From NCBI GenBank assembly GCA_049322715.1, contig JBMOQP010000015.1, positions 1-18,166 on the forward strand: 18,166 nt of DNA, in the 5' to 3' direction. Positions 5,888 to 13,928 of the stretch are shown here, piece after piece. This DNA comes from Thiofaba sp049322715 (GTDB lineage Bacteria; Pseudomonadota; Gammaproteobacteria; Halothiobacillales; Halothiobacillaceae). The notes under the pieces are model-generated. The model worked only from the letters and a program-made list of their open reading frames with translations, was not told the origin of the DNA and searched no databases. Made by a program: the position numbers and the translations under genes. Position 1 is the first letter of the stretch. The number at the start of each line of letters is the position of its first letter.

Positions 5888-6610
5888 TCAGGGGGCGACC
5901 GCGGACCAGGCCTCTGGCGCGCGACCGAAATTGATCAGCATCTGCTCGCGCATGGCCTCCAGGCGGTCGAGCTCGCCCATGCGGGTGTAGAGGTCCAGCA
6001 GCTCGCCGGCGACCCCCGGTTGGTCCGGCTCGATGAGGAGCGCATTCTCGAGGGTCTCCAGGGCCTGTTCGAGTTGGCCGTACTCGACCAGCTCGCGCGC
6101 CTCCTCCAACGGGGTGCGCTCCACCGCGCCCCCTTGGGCCTTGTGGCGCAGCACGAGCTGGTCGGTGCCGCAGAATCCGGCCCGCAGGAGCGAACTGCGC
6201 ACCCGCGCGACGGCAGGGTCGCAGGCGCGGATGCCACTCTCCAGCTGGCGCTGGAGGAACACCAGCGAGGTACGGTTGAGCAGCGGGGCGGCGAGATCGA
6301 GCATGCGCTGCTTGAGGGCCAGGCCCTTGTCGCCCAAGGTGATGAGCAGGTCCACCAGGGCGCCGTACAGCGATGCGCCATCCTCGTGACGGATCAGCAG
6401 CAGGATGCGCTGCACATGACTGCGCAGCTCGCGGGGATGGTTCACGATGCGATGGCCAAGGTAGTGCAGGGCGCTGTCGACGTCGTACACATGCCTCAGC
6501 ATCAGGCTGCCATGGCCGTGGATGGCCATGTGGGGGTCAAGCGCAAGATCCGCGGCCGGCAAGCTGGCGGGTTCCCCCTTGAGGCGGACGAGCGGTAGGG
6601 GCCTGTTCAT
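5888..6610 (-). CDS. TPR-like helical repeat protein
   Basis: The 240-residue soluble protein is largely helical. Its C-terminal part has a tetratricopeptide pattern: LEEARELVEYGQLEQALETLENALLIEPDQPGVAGELLDLYTRMGELDRLEAMREQML (about 168-225), two TPR-like units. The N-terminal 165 residues (including LYGALVDLLITLGDKGLALKQRML) are also helical but not assigned. TPR proteins act as scaffolds, so it may assemble the GTPase and its regulators; this is inferred from position. It is the first gene of the cluster. ATG 6610 has GGGAAGATG upstream; M28 is a possible later start. Upstream lies a hairpin array rather than a recognisable promoter. Confidence 0.75.
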   Translation of the reverse strand: MNRPLPLVRLKGEPASLPAADLALDPHMAIHGHGSLMLRHVYDVDSALHYLGHRIVNHPRELRSHVQRILLLIRHEDGASLYGALVDLLITLGDKGLALKQRMLDLAAPLLNRTSLVFLQRQLESGIRACDPAVARVRSSLLRAGFCGTDQLVLRHKAQGGAVERTPLEEARELVEYGQLEQALETLENALLIEPDQPGVAGELLDLYTRMGELDRLEAMREQMLINFGRAPEAWSAVAP

Positions 6611-6641
6611 GCAGCACCATCTTCCCTATGAAGAAATACCG

Positions 6642-6823
6642 AAAGGGCCCATCCATGGGCTTTTCCGGTTCGTCTCATTGCGGCACATGTCAACGTCGTT
6701 GCTGGAACAACGATGGAACGCGAAGCGTTCCCCGAAGGGCTGGACACAAGGATGTGTCCAGCAACGACGGCCTCCGCGAATCAACGGCTTACGCCGTGAA
6801 TCGCGCTGGGGCATCCTGCCCCA
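6642..6823. repeat. Array of six different short hairpins
   Basis: The gap between the TPR gene and cysZ is filled with short hairpins of unrelated sequence. They are GCCCAT/ATGGGC (6647-6660, with an outer AAAG/TTTT extension), TCGTTG/CAACGA (6696-6713), GGAACGC/GCGTTCC (6715-6731), GCTGGACAC/GTGTCCAGC (6739-6762), ACGGC/GCCGT (6784-6797) and TGGGGCA/TGCCCCA (6807-6823). Loops are three to six bases (two in the first). No protein gene is supported here. The first hairpin could help terminate the cysZ operon, but its T-tract on the minus strand is weak. Confidence 0.7.
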
Positions 6824-6847
6824 AACGGAACCTATGCCCTCATTCAA

Positions 6848-7564
6848 TCATGGTCTTTCGCCGTTTGTCACCTCCTGCCCCCGCCAGGCGGTACAGGCCG
6901 CGGTCACGCAGGCCGGCATGGCCAGCAGGTTCGGTCCGGGGAAGAGATGCAGCAGCTGTGCGCCGAGCCCAAAGCCGAGGCTGAAGCCGAGATGACGGCG
7001 CAACATCCGGCGCTGGGCAGGGAAGTCGAGGCCACGCAAGCCGAGCGGATAGTCCAGGTACTGCAGGGCCATCAGCCAGGCGCCGAGCAGCAGCCAGCCG
7101 AAGGGGGCGAGCAGGCCCATGATGGGCACGAAGCCCAGCGCCAGCAGGGCAAGGGCCCAGCCGAAGAAATGGAGGAGGCGGCGCGTCTCCCCGCCGAGGG
7201 TGAACAAGGCCTCCGCCCAGAGGGGCCGCCCGGGGATGTCCGGGGCATGGCCGAGCAGCTCCTCGACCCGCTGCGCGAGACGGTTGTTGAAGGGCGCCGC
7301 CAGCAGGTTGGCGAGCTGGGTGCTGAACAGCAGGGTCAGCAGGCCAAGGGCGAATGCGAACACGGGGTAGAGCAGGCCGGCCAGCCAGTCGGGCAGCCAC
7401 TCGCGCAGGGTGGAATCCAGCGCGGTCAGCAGCCAGGCCATGGCGGCGATGAACAGGGCGGCGTTGACGACGAGCGGGACGAGGACGTAACGGCGCAGGC
7501 CTGGCTGCCACATCTGGCGCAGGCCACGCCAGGGGGCGCGCAGTCCATTGAAGAAATCCTTCAT
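6848..7564 (-). CDS. cysZ: CysZ-family sulfate permease (EI24 domain)
   Basis: The 238-residue inner-membrane protein imports sulfate for cysteine synthesis in the CysZ family. The start MKDFFNGLRAPWRGLRQMW, hydrophobic segments at about 27-48, 62-88, 134-165 and 200-225, the amphipathic NLLAAPFNNRLAQRVEELLG, and the end block LQYLDYPLGLRGLDFPAQRR...LFPGPNLLAMPACVTAACTAW are typical of CysZ. Length is close to the E. coli protein. Its ATG overlaps the stop of the kinase gene (ATGA at 7564-7561), so the two are co-translated. It is last in a three-gene operon. Confidence 0.9.
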   Translation of the reverse strand: MKDFFNGLRAPWRGLRQMWQPGLRRYVLVPLVVNAALFIAAMAWLLTALDSTLREWLPDWLAGLLYPVFAFALGLLTLLFSTQLANLLAAPFNNRLAQRVEELLGHAPDIPGRPLWAEALFTLGGETRRLLHFFGWALALLALGFVPIMGLLAPFGWLLLGAWLMALQYLDYPLGLRGLDFPAQRRMLRRHLGFSLGFGLGAQLLHLFPGPNLLAMPACVTAACTAWRGQEVTNGERP

Positions 7565-8907
7565 GCCGACAGTCCCTTGAGGGCCAGGCGCGCCGCACCG
7601 CAGGCGGGGATGGCATCCGGGCAGGATTCGACGGGCACACCGAGGAGGCGGGCGCGGAGGGCCGTCCAGGCCGGATTGCGCGCCCCGCCTCCCATGCTCA
7701 GCACCCGGGCGGGCTTGGGTGCGCCCAATTCGTGCAGGCGGCGGTAACCGTCACGCTCGATGCGGGCCATGCCCTCGAGCAGGCCGTGCAGGAAGCGCGC
7801 ATCGTCGCCGGGGCGCGGATCCAGACGCGGGGCGAGGTCGGGATCGGCGACGGGAAAGCGCTCGCCCGGCACGGGCAGGGGGTAGTAGTCCAGGCCGCTG
7901 TCCTGCCGGGGGTCGATGCGCGCGGACAGGGCCTCGAGCGCCGCGTCGTCGAAATACTGCCGCAGCACCGCGCCGCCGCTGTTAGAGGCCCCGCCGGCCA
8001 GCCACAGATCGCCCAGCCGATGGCTGTAGACGCCGTACTCCGGCGCAAACACCGGGCGATCGGAAAAGACCTTGAGCGCGAGGGTGGTGCCAAGGGTGGT
8101 GACGGCGTCGCCGACTCGAGAGGCCCCGCTGGCCAGTGTGGCGGCGATGCTGTCGGTGGTACCTGCGACGATAACCAGATTCGGCGAGAGTCCGAGCATC
8201 CCGGCCACCCCGGCATCGATCCGCCCCAGCGGCGTGCCCGGCTCACGCGCCAGCGGGAGGCAGCCCGGATCGATGCCGAGCGCGCCGAGCCAGTCCGGCC
8301 AGCGGCGCTCCAGCACGTCATAGCCGAGTTTGAGGAGGTTGTTCTCGTCACCGAGGTCGAAGCGGCCGAGCAGGCGCCCGGCCACCCACTCGGCCTGGTG
8401 CAGGACGAGCCAAGCGCCTCTCCCCGCGCAAGCGGGGCTTCCGGCATGGATGCCGGAAGGGTGCGAGGCCAGGACGCGCGCGCTGCCGGGAAAGCCCCGC
8501 CCCTTGAGCCAGAGCAGCTTGGCGAGGCTGGAGGTCGCGCCGTGCCCGCCGCTCTCGCGCGGGGCGACGGCCTTGATGCGCGCGGCCTCGTCCCTCGCGC
8601 GGGCATCGTGGTACATCAGCGCGGGGTGCAGGGGGCGGCCCTCCTGGCTGCAGGCGACCAGGGTGCCGGAAGTGCCGTCGATGGCGAGCGCGCGCAGGGA
8701 GCCGAGATCGACCCGGCGGGCAAGTTCGCCAAGCAGGGCGCGCAAGGCCGTCCACCACAGTTCCGGGTCTTGCTCCCAGCCACCGTCGGCAGTCTGAAGC
8801 GGGGCGCGCAGGGGGATGGCGGCTTCGGCCACGGGCCGTCCCCCGGCATCGAGCACGCAGGCCCGCGCCCCGGAGGTGCCGAAGTCGATGCCGACGGCTC
8901 GATCCAT
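7561..8907 (-). CDS. FGGY-family kinase, SePSK/XK-1 type (probable D-ribulokinase)
   Basis: The 448-residue cytoplasmic protein has both FGGY halves: VGIDFGTSGARACVLDAGG at the start, with D8 as in the family, and AGTTDSIAATLASG at 249-262 with the putative catalytic D252. The C-terminal nucleotide region is VLSMGGGARNPAWTALRARLLGVPVE. The blocks LGTTLALKVFSDRP, YGVYSHRLGDLWLAGGASNSGGAVLRQ and PRPGDDARFLHGLLEGMARIE are those of the cyanobacterial SePSK and plant XK-1 group, reported to phosphorylate D-ribulose, not of classical xylulokinase. Residues about 147-169 derive from a palindromic element and are absent from the family pattern, where the sequence should run straight into HQAEWVAGRL. 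No clear ribosome site precedes ATG 8907; it starts 14 bases after the SIMPL gene. Confidence 0.88.
   Translation of the reverse strand: MDRAVGIDFGTSGARACVLDAGGRPVAEAAIPLRAPLQTADGGWEQDPELWWTALRALLGELARRVDLGSLRALAIDGTSGTLVACSQEGRPLHPALMYHDARARDEAARIKAVAPRESGGHGATSSLAKLLWLKGRGFPGSARVLASHPSGIHAGSPACAGRGAWLVLHQAEWVAGRLLGRFDLGDENNLLKLGYDVLERRWPDWLGALGIDPGCLPLAREPGTPLGRIDAGVAGMLGLSPNLVIVAGTTDSIAATLASGASRVGDAVTTLGTTLALKVFSDRPVFAPEYGVYSHRLGDLWLAGGASNSGGAVLRQYFDDAALEALSARIDPRQDSGLDYYPLPVPGERFPVADPDLAPRLDPRPGDDARFLHGLLEGMARIERDGYRRLHELGAPKPARVLSMGGGARNPAWTALRARLLGVPVESCPDAIPACGAARLALKGLSA
8401..8476 (+). repeat. Family A palindromic element inside the kinase gene
   Basis: The element contains CCCCGC/GCGGGG (8422-8437) followed at once by a perfect hairpin with arms CTTCCGGCAT and ATGCCGGAAG (8438-8459), then GGTGCGAGGCCAGGACG. 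CAGGACG occurs at both ends (8401 and 8470), 69 bases apart, so 23 codons are added without a frameshift. The gene reads it on the minus strand as about residues 147-169. The zipA copy (14418-14493) is read in the opposite direction and another frame. Confidence 0.85.
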
Positions 8908-8921
8908 CGGTCGGCGGCGAC

Positions 8922-9614
8922 TCAGGGCAGGGCGCAGGCGATACCGCCGGCCTGGACGACGATATGGCTATCCCCCCCCTCCACCTCGAGCGGCGGGGCG
9001 CTGGCCGCCTCGGCGAGCATGGCGCGCACCATCGGCCGCGGGGCGATGCCCCCCTGCGGGCTGAGCTGGATGCGGCGCAGTTCCACCCTGGGCCGCTCCA
9101 GGGTCTGGCGCATCGCCTCGGCGCGGGCCATCAGGCTGCGGGTTGCCTCCTGCATCAGCTGGGTCTCGGTCTCGGCGCGCGCGGCGGCAGAGAGACCGAA
9201 CCACAACCCGTCGAGCTCCATCCGCTGCTGCTGGCGTGCGGCGAAGCGCATGGCGGCGGGGAAGTCCCCGGACTCAATCAGCAACTCATGGCGCACCCGC
9301 CAACGCTCGATGCGGCGATCCTTGGGGGCATAGACCGGCTGGGTGCGGTAGCCACCGGAGGTCAGCCGGAGTGCCGACACGGCCCTGGCAGCCTGCATCG
9401 CCTCGTTGGCCAGCTGGTTGACCTCCTCGGCCAGCGCCGCCGGCTCCAGCCCCTCGCGCTCGATGACCAGCCGGGCGTGGAGCGTGTCGTTGGCCACGTC
9501 GCGCTCGGCGCGGGCCTCGAGATGCAGTTCGATGGCGCCCGGTGGGCATATCTCAGCCTCGTTCGCCAGGGCGGGAAACGGGGCCAGGAGCAGCAGGGGA
9601 AGCAGGCGTTTCAT
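8922..9614 (-). CDS. Exported SIMPL-domain (DUF541) protein
   Basis: The 230-residue protein begins with a signal peptide (MKRLLPLLLLAPFPALA, likely cleaved before NEAE) and so should be periplasmic. The rest is one SIMPL domain: IELHLEARAERDVANDTLHARLVIEREG, a long helix with ALAEEVNQLANEAMQAARAV, YRTQPVYAPKDRRIERWRVRHELLIES, FGLSAAARAETETQLMQEATRSLMARAEAM and a C-terminal strand HIVVQAGGIACAL. The family's role is poorly defined. ATG 9614 follows GAGGTG; a GTG two codons upstream overlaps that site. It heads the operon with the kinase and cysZ, 14 bases before the kinase. Confidence 0.85.
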   Translation of the reverse strand: MKRLLPLLLLAPFPALANEAEICPPGAIELHLEARAERDVANDTLHARLVIEREGLEPAALAEEVNQLANEAMQAARAVSALRLTSGGYRTQPVYAPKDRRIERWRVRHELLIESGDFPAAMRFAARQQQRMELDGLWFGLSAAARAETETQLMQEATRSLMARAEAMRQTLERPRVELRRIQLSPQGGIAPRPMVRAMLAEAASAPPLEVEGGDSHIVVQAGGIACALP

Positions 9615-9649
9615 GAGCACCTCGTAGAGCGGAACGGTAACGGGTTGCG

Positions 9650-9709
9650 GAATCCATCCTTGGATTCACCGATCTGCCTGGAGCGGATCGGGTGTCGCCT
9701 TGCGGCGAC
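9650..9709. repeat. Short hairpin array upstream of the SIMPL operon
   Basis: Three hairpins stand in a row: GAATCCA/TGGATTC (9650-9667), CCGATC/GATCGG (9669-9691, longer loop) and GTCGCC/GGCGAC (9694-9709). The last resembles the GTGTCGC/GCGACAC hairpin inside the pseudo-receiver gene. Together with the composite repeat that follows, it fills the 317-base gap 9615-9931, in which I see no gene. Confidence 0.6.
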
Positions 9710-9740
9710 CCAACGCCGCTGATCCCTCCTCTCAAGCCCA

Positions 9741-9855
9741 TCGGCCATCCATGGCCGATGCCCCTTCGTGGTTGGCCCCTCCTCTCGGTCCCTTCCGCCA
9801 TCCATGTCGGAAGCCCCTGCGGGGTACGGCCCTCGAGATCGGCTCTCGAGAGCCC
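9741..9855 (-). repeat. Composite palindromic repeat (family A, reverse orientation)
   Basis: In order: TCGGCCAT/ATGGCCGA (9741-9758), a one-mismatch version of the CTTCCGGCAT hairpin (9792-9813), CCCCTGCGGGG (9814-9824), then two CTCGAG sites (about 9831-9852). This is the arrangement of the copy at 76-210 read backwards. It lies downstream of queF on the minus strand and upstream of the SIMPL operon. Confidence 0.7.
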
Positions 9856-9931
9856 GACGGCGCTGTTGTCTACGATTATCGTTCAGCGCGGGCAGGACCG
9901 CTCCGGCAGGGGCCTGGGGGTCGTGCTGGCC

Positions 9932-10321
9932 TTATGGCAGGTCGACCTTGACCGGCGGCAGCCAGCCTTCCTTGCGGTGCTCGGCGACCACGGTGGTATA
10001 AATGCCGCCGCGCACGTTCCACTCGCCGGTCACGCGCATGTAGCGCGGCTCGGTGGCGGCGACCAGGTCGGTGAGGATGCGGTTGGTCATCGCCTCGTGG
10101 AAGCCGCCCTCCTCGCGGAACGACCACATGTACAGCTTGAGAGCCTTGAGCTCCACGCACTTCTGGTCGGCGATGTAGTCGATGAAGATGGTGGCGAAGT
10201 CGGGCTGTCCGGTCTTCGGGCAGATGCAGGTGAACTCCGGCACGCGGATGCGGATGGTAAAATCCCGCTCCGGATTGGGGTTGGCGAAGGTTTCCAGGTC
10301 TTTGGACGGGCGCGTGGACAT
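9932..10321 (-). CDS. queF: NADPH-dependent 7-cyano-7-deazaguanine reductase (QueF)
   Basis: QueF reduces preQ0 to preQ1 in queuosine synthesis. The 129-residue protein is the short, single-domain form, unlike the longer two-domain E. coli type. Seen are the active-site Cys in CPKTGQPDFA (Cys34), the family motif ELKALKLYMWSFREEGGFHE and the C-terminal block RYMRVTGEWNVRGGIYTTV. ATG 10321 gives the normal family start (MSTRPSKDLETFANPNPERDF). The reading frame stays open upstream, but only as antisense of smc. It is a lone gene, divergent from smc. Confidence 0.96.
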   Translation of the reverse strand: MSTRPSKDLETFANPNPERDFTIRIRVPEFTCICPKTGQPDFATIFIDYIADQKCVELKALKLYMWSFREEGGFHEAMTNRILTDLVAATEPRYMRVTGEWNVRGGIYTTVVAEHRKEGWLPPVKVDLP

Positions 10322-10408
10322 GTTTTTTTCTCGGGTTCTGAGCGCAATGGCGCGAATTATAAGCGAATGCGCCGAAGGCCTGCCCCGGCATGAGGATCGG
10401 AGCCCCGC
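10322..10408. promoter_or_regulatory. Divergent promoter region queF/smc
   Basis: The 87-base gap contains TATAAT on the minus strand (10361-10356), suitably placed for queF, with only a weak -35. The same AT-rich core (GAATTATAAG) could serve as a -10 for smc on the plus strand. The smc ribosome site GGAG lies six bases before ATG 10409. Confidence 0.45.
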
Positions 10409-13400
10409 ATGCGGCTGACCGCCCTGCGCCTTGCCGGCTTCAAGTCCTTCGTCGAGCCCACCGAGATCCGCTTTCCCTCCGAGCTGGTCGGCATCGTCGG
10501 CCCGAACGGCTGCGGCAAGTCCAACACCCTGGACGCCGTGCGCTGGGTGATGGGCGAATCCTCCGCCAGGCACCTGCGCGGGCAGTCGCTCGATGACGTG
10601 ATCTTTGCCGGCAGCGGTCAGCGCAAGCCGGTCGCGCAAGCCTCGGTCGAACTGGTTTTCGACAACAGCGCCGGCCTCCTGCAGGGCCAGTGGGCTCGCT
10701 TCCAGGAAATCAGCATCCGCCGCCTGCTCACCCGCGACGGCCAGTCCAAGTACTTCCTCAACGGCACGCGCTGCCGGCGCAAGGACATCGCCGACCTGTT
10801 CCTCGGCACCGGCCTCGGCTCGCGCAACTACGCCATCATCGAGCAGGGCCAGATCAACCGCCTGATCGAGGCGCGCCCGGAGGAGATGCGCGCCACGCTC
10901 GAGGAGGCGGCCGGCATCTCGCGTTACAAGGAACGACGGCGCGAGACGGAGGGCTCCATCCAGCACACGCGCGAGAACCTTGCCCGCCTCGACGACCTGC
11001 GCGAGGAACTCGGCCGCCAACTCGACCGGCTCGAGCGGCAGGCCAAGACCGCCGAACGCTTCCGCCAGCTACAGGCCGAGGAGGGCCGGCTTGCGCTGGC
11101 CCTGAACGCCCTGCAGCTGCGCCGCCTGCAGGAGGAACTGGGGGCCGAGGAGGATCGCCTCGCCGAGGGGGAGGCCGGTCTGCTCGCCGCGCAAGCCGCC
11201 CTGCAGGAAGGCACGACGAGACTCGAGAATGCCCGCGCCCACGAGGCCGCAAGCCAGGAGGCGCTACACCAGGCCCAGGCCGCCGCCTACGCCCAGGGGG
11301 CCGAGGCGGCACGGCTGGAGCAGGCCCTTCGCCATGCGCGCGAACTGCGCGAGCGGGTCGGCCAGGAGCTGCGGGCCCTGGAGCAGGAGGCAGCGATGCA
11401 CGCCCGCCTCGAGGGCGAGGCCGCCGAGCAGCTGGCCCGCCTGTCGCGCGAGCGTGATCTGGCGCGCGAGGGTATCGCCGCACTCGAGACGGCCTGCGTT
11501 GATGCGCGGGACCGTCTGCACGCGGCCGAGGCGGAGGCGCAGCGGGCGCGCCAGGCCTTCGAGGCCGTCCAGGCCCGCGCCCAGGAGCCCGCCCAGCAGA
11601 TCCGCGTGGAGCGCACCCGGCTGGAGCATGCCGAGCGTCAGCAACGGGCCCTGCTCGATCGCCGCCAGCGCCTGCGCGTCGGCCAGCTCGAAGACGAGGT
11701 GCGACGGCTGGAGGGCGAGCTTGCCGAGGCCCGTGCCGCGTTCGATGCGCAGGCCGTCGGCGCGGAGGCACTGGAGCAGGCGCAGGCCGAGCTGGACGCC
11801 TCCCTGCGCGAGGCGCGCGCCACCCTTGCCGCCGCGGATGGCACGGCGGAGGCGCTCAGGCGCGAGGAGTCAGGCGTGGCCGCCGAGCTGCGCGCCCTGC
11901 GGGCGCTCGAGCAGGCTTTGATCGGCGACGAGTCGCCCGCCCTGCGCGACTGGCTGCAGCGGCACGGTTTGGGCGACGAGCGTGCCGGGGAGCGGGTCAC
12001 CCCCGCGCCGGACTGGGCCACGGCGCTGGATGCCGTGCTTGGCGAGGCCCTGCGCGCCGTGCCGGTCGGCTCGCTCGATGAGTGGCGCGAACGGGCAGCC
12101 GACGATGCCGCGCGTGGGCTGTGGCTGGTGGAGCCCAGCGAAACCCTCATTGCGAACCAAGCGAAGCAACCCATCCTGGCGGGCGATTGTGCCACCGCCC
12201 TCTTGGCCGGCTTGCGTCCGATCGACTCCCTCGCGGATGCCTTCGCCCGTCGGCACGAGCTCGCTCCCGGCGAGGTCTGGTTGACGCCGCAGGGCGAGCA
12301 GGTCGCGCGCCATGCCTGGCGGCGTCCGCCGGCCAGCGAGGTGGGTTCGGGCCCCCTGGCCCGTCGTCTGCGCCTTGCCGAGGTCGAGGCCGCGCACGTC
12401 GCCCTCAGGCCGCGACTGGAGGAAGCACAGGCCATTGCCATGCAGGCGCGCCAGGCCCTGCAGGGGCTGGAGACACGCCAGGCCACGGCCCAGCGCGAGG
12501 CGCGCGAGATCCTGCGCCGCCAGGGCGAGGCCTCAACCAGGGTCGAGCAGATGCGCCTGCGGCTGGAGCAGGCTCAGGGCCGCCTGCGCGGACAGCGGCG
12601 CGAACAGGACGAGGTGGCGGCGGAGCTTGCGCGCGTGGATGCGGAGCTCGAGGCGCATCGTCAGGCGGTGCGCACGCTGACGGAGGCCGTGCGCGAGCAG
12701 GAGGCGGCCCTGGCTGAAGCCCGGACGACGCGCGATGCAGCCGAGCAGACCATCGCCCGGGTCCGCGAGGCAACCCGCGTGGCCGAGCGTGACGAGCAGG
12801 CCGCCCGCGCCAGGCTGCAGACGCTCGAGCGCGAGTGCGAACTGCGCGCCCACCAGCTCGAGCAGCATCGCGGCCAGGCTGGGCGACTGGCGGAGCGGCG
12901 TGCCGAGCTCTGGCAGCGCGAGCAGGAGGCCGAGGCGCCCCTCGCCGGCCTGGCTGCCGAGCTGGAGGCAGCCAGAACGTCCGAGGCGAGGGCCGCCGAG
13001 GCCCTGAACCGTGCCCGCCAGGATCTCGCCCAGGCGCAGGAAGCCACCCGCCAGGCGCAGGAGGCGCAGATGGGCGCCGAGCGCGCGCTCGAGGGGGCAC
13101 GGCGCACGGTCGAAGGGCGGCGCCTGACGGTGCAGTCCTTGGCCCTGCGCGCCGAGGCCCCCGCCTCCGCAGTCGCGGAGGCGGGCGAGGAGGCCGTCGC
13201 CGGGGCGCTCGCGGCACTGACCGGGGTGGACGTCGAGGGCTGCCAGGCGCGCCTCGAGGAGACGCGCGCGCGCATCGTCCGCCTGGGCGCGGTCAACCTC
13301 GCCGCACTGGAGGAGTTCGAGGAGACGCGCCAGCGCAAGGCCCACCTGGATGCCCAGCAGGCTGACCTGACCGAGGCCCTCGCCACCCTCGAGGCGGCCA

Positions 13401-13909
13401 TCGCCAGGATGGACCGCGAGACGCGCGGCCGCTTCCGCGCGACCTTCGAGGCGGTCAACGCCAGGCTCGGCGAGATATTCCAGCGCCTGTTCGGCGGCGG
13501 CGAAGCCTATCTCTCCCTCACCTCCGACGACTGGCTGGAGGCGGGGGTCGCCCTGATGGCCCGTCCGCCAGGCAAGAAGGTGAGCCACATCCACCTGCTG
13601 TCGGGCGGCGAGAAGTCACTCACCGCCATCGCCCTGGTGTTCGCCATATTCCAGCTCAACCCCGCGCCTTTCTGCCTGCTGGACGAGGTCGACGCCCCGC
13701 TGGATGAGGCGAACGTGGGGCGATTCTGTGCTATGGTGCGCGAAATGGCTGAACGCGTGCAGTTCATCTTCATTACCCACAACAAGACCACCATGGAGCT
13801 GGCCCGCCAGCTGGTCGGCGTGACCATGCGCGAGGCCGGCGTGTCGCGGATCGTGGCCGTCGACCTGGACGAAGCCGTGCGCCTGGTGGAAACCCGGGCA
13901 CAGCCCTGA
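10409..13909 (+). CDS. smc: Chromosome segregation protein SMC
   Basis: SMC is the ATPase that organises and segregates the chromosome, normally with ScpA and ScpB, which are not in this window. The 1166-residue protein has the N-terminal head with Walker A GPNGCGKS (31-38) and a Gln-loop region GSRNYAIIEQGQI. A first coiled coil (about 165-490), the hinge (about 505-640) and a second coiled coil (about 650-1000) follow. The C-terminal head has signature LSGGEKS (from 1064) and Walker B FCLLDEVDAPLDE. The hinge contains residues about 580-591 encoded by a repeat-like stretch. ATG 10409 has GGAG upstream and matches the usual family start. zipA follows 19 bases later. Confidence 0.97.
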   Translation: MRLTALRLAGFKSFVEPTEIRFPSELVGIVGPNGCGKSNTLDAVRWVMGESSARHLRGQSLDDVIFAGSGQRKPVAQASVELVFDNSAGLLQGQWARFQEISIRRLLTRDGQSKYFLNGTRCRRKDIADLFLGTGLGSRNYAIIEQGQINRLIEARPEEMRATLEEAAGISRYKERRRETEGSIQHTRENLARLDDLREELGRQLDRLERQAKTAERFRQLQAEEGRLALALNALQLRRLQEELGAEEDRLAEGEAGLLAAQAALQEGTTRLENARAHEAASQEALHQAQAAAYAQGAEAARLEQALRHARELRERVGQELRALEQEAAMHARLEGEAAEQLARLSRERDLAREGIAALETACVDARDRLHAAEAEAQRARQAFEAVQARAQEPAQQIRVERTRLEHAERQQRALLDRRQRLRVGQLEDEVRRLEGELAEARAAFDAQAVGAEALEQAQAELDASLREARATLAAADGTAEALRREESGVAAELRALRALEQALIGDESPALRDWLQRHGLGDERAGERVTPAPDWATALDAVLGEALRAVPVGSLDEWRERAADDAARGLWLVEPSETLIANQAKQPILAGDCATALLAGLRPIDSLADAFARRHELAPGEVWLTPQGEQVARHAWRRPPASEVGSGPLARRLRLAEVEAAHVALRPRLEEAQAIAMQARQALQGLETRQATAQREAREILRRQGEASTRVEQMRLRLEQAQGRLRGQRREQDEVAAELARVDAELEAHRQAVRTLTEAVREQEAALAEARTTRDAAEQTIARVREATRVAERDEQAARARLQTLERECELRAHQLEQHRGQAGRLAERRAELWQREQEAEAPLAGLAAELEAARTSEARAAEALNRARQDLAQAQEATRQAQEAQMGAERALEGARRTVEGRRLTVQSLALRAEAPASAVAEAGEEAVAGALAALTGVDVEGCQARLEETRARIVRLGAVNLAALEEFEETRQRKAHLDAQQADLTEALATLEAAIARMDRETRGRFRATFEAVNARLGEIFQRLFGGGEAYLSLTSDDWLEAGVALMARPPGKKVSHIHLLSGGEKSLTAIALVFAIFQLNPAPFCLLDEVDAPLDEANVGRFCAMVREMAERVQFIFITHNKTTMELARQLVGVTMREAGVSRIVAVDLDEAVRLVETRAQP
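12146..12180 (+). repeat. Dispersed-repeat-like stretch in the SMC hinge
   Basis: CTCATTGCGAACCAAGCG followed by AAGCAACCCATCCTGGC closely resembles the widespread bacterial repeat of the form CATTGCGAnnnAAGCGAAGCAATCC. It is read as LIANQAKQPILA, within the hinge. The surrounding codons keep the strong GC bias of smc, while this stretch is clearly poorer in GC. The frame is intact. Confidence 0.55.
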
Positions 13910-13928
13910 AACCTTAAGTGAGGCGAGC

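Noticed and set aside
10322..11020. Long in-frame N-terminal extension of QueF, as if a two-domain QueF
   Set aside because: The extension is antisense to the start of smc, has no QueF motifs, and ATG 10321 gives the normal start and length of the single-domain family.
12533..13594. 353-codon antisense frame in smc
   Set aside because: It mirrors the codon bias of the coiled-coil region; no start signal or domain is visible.
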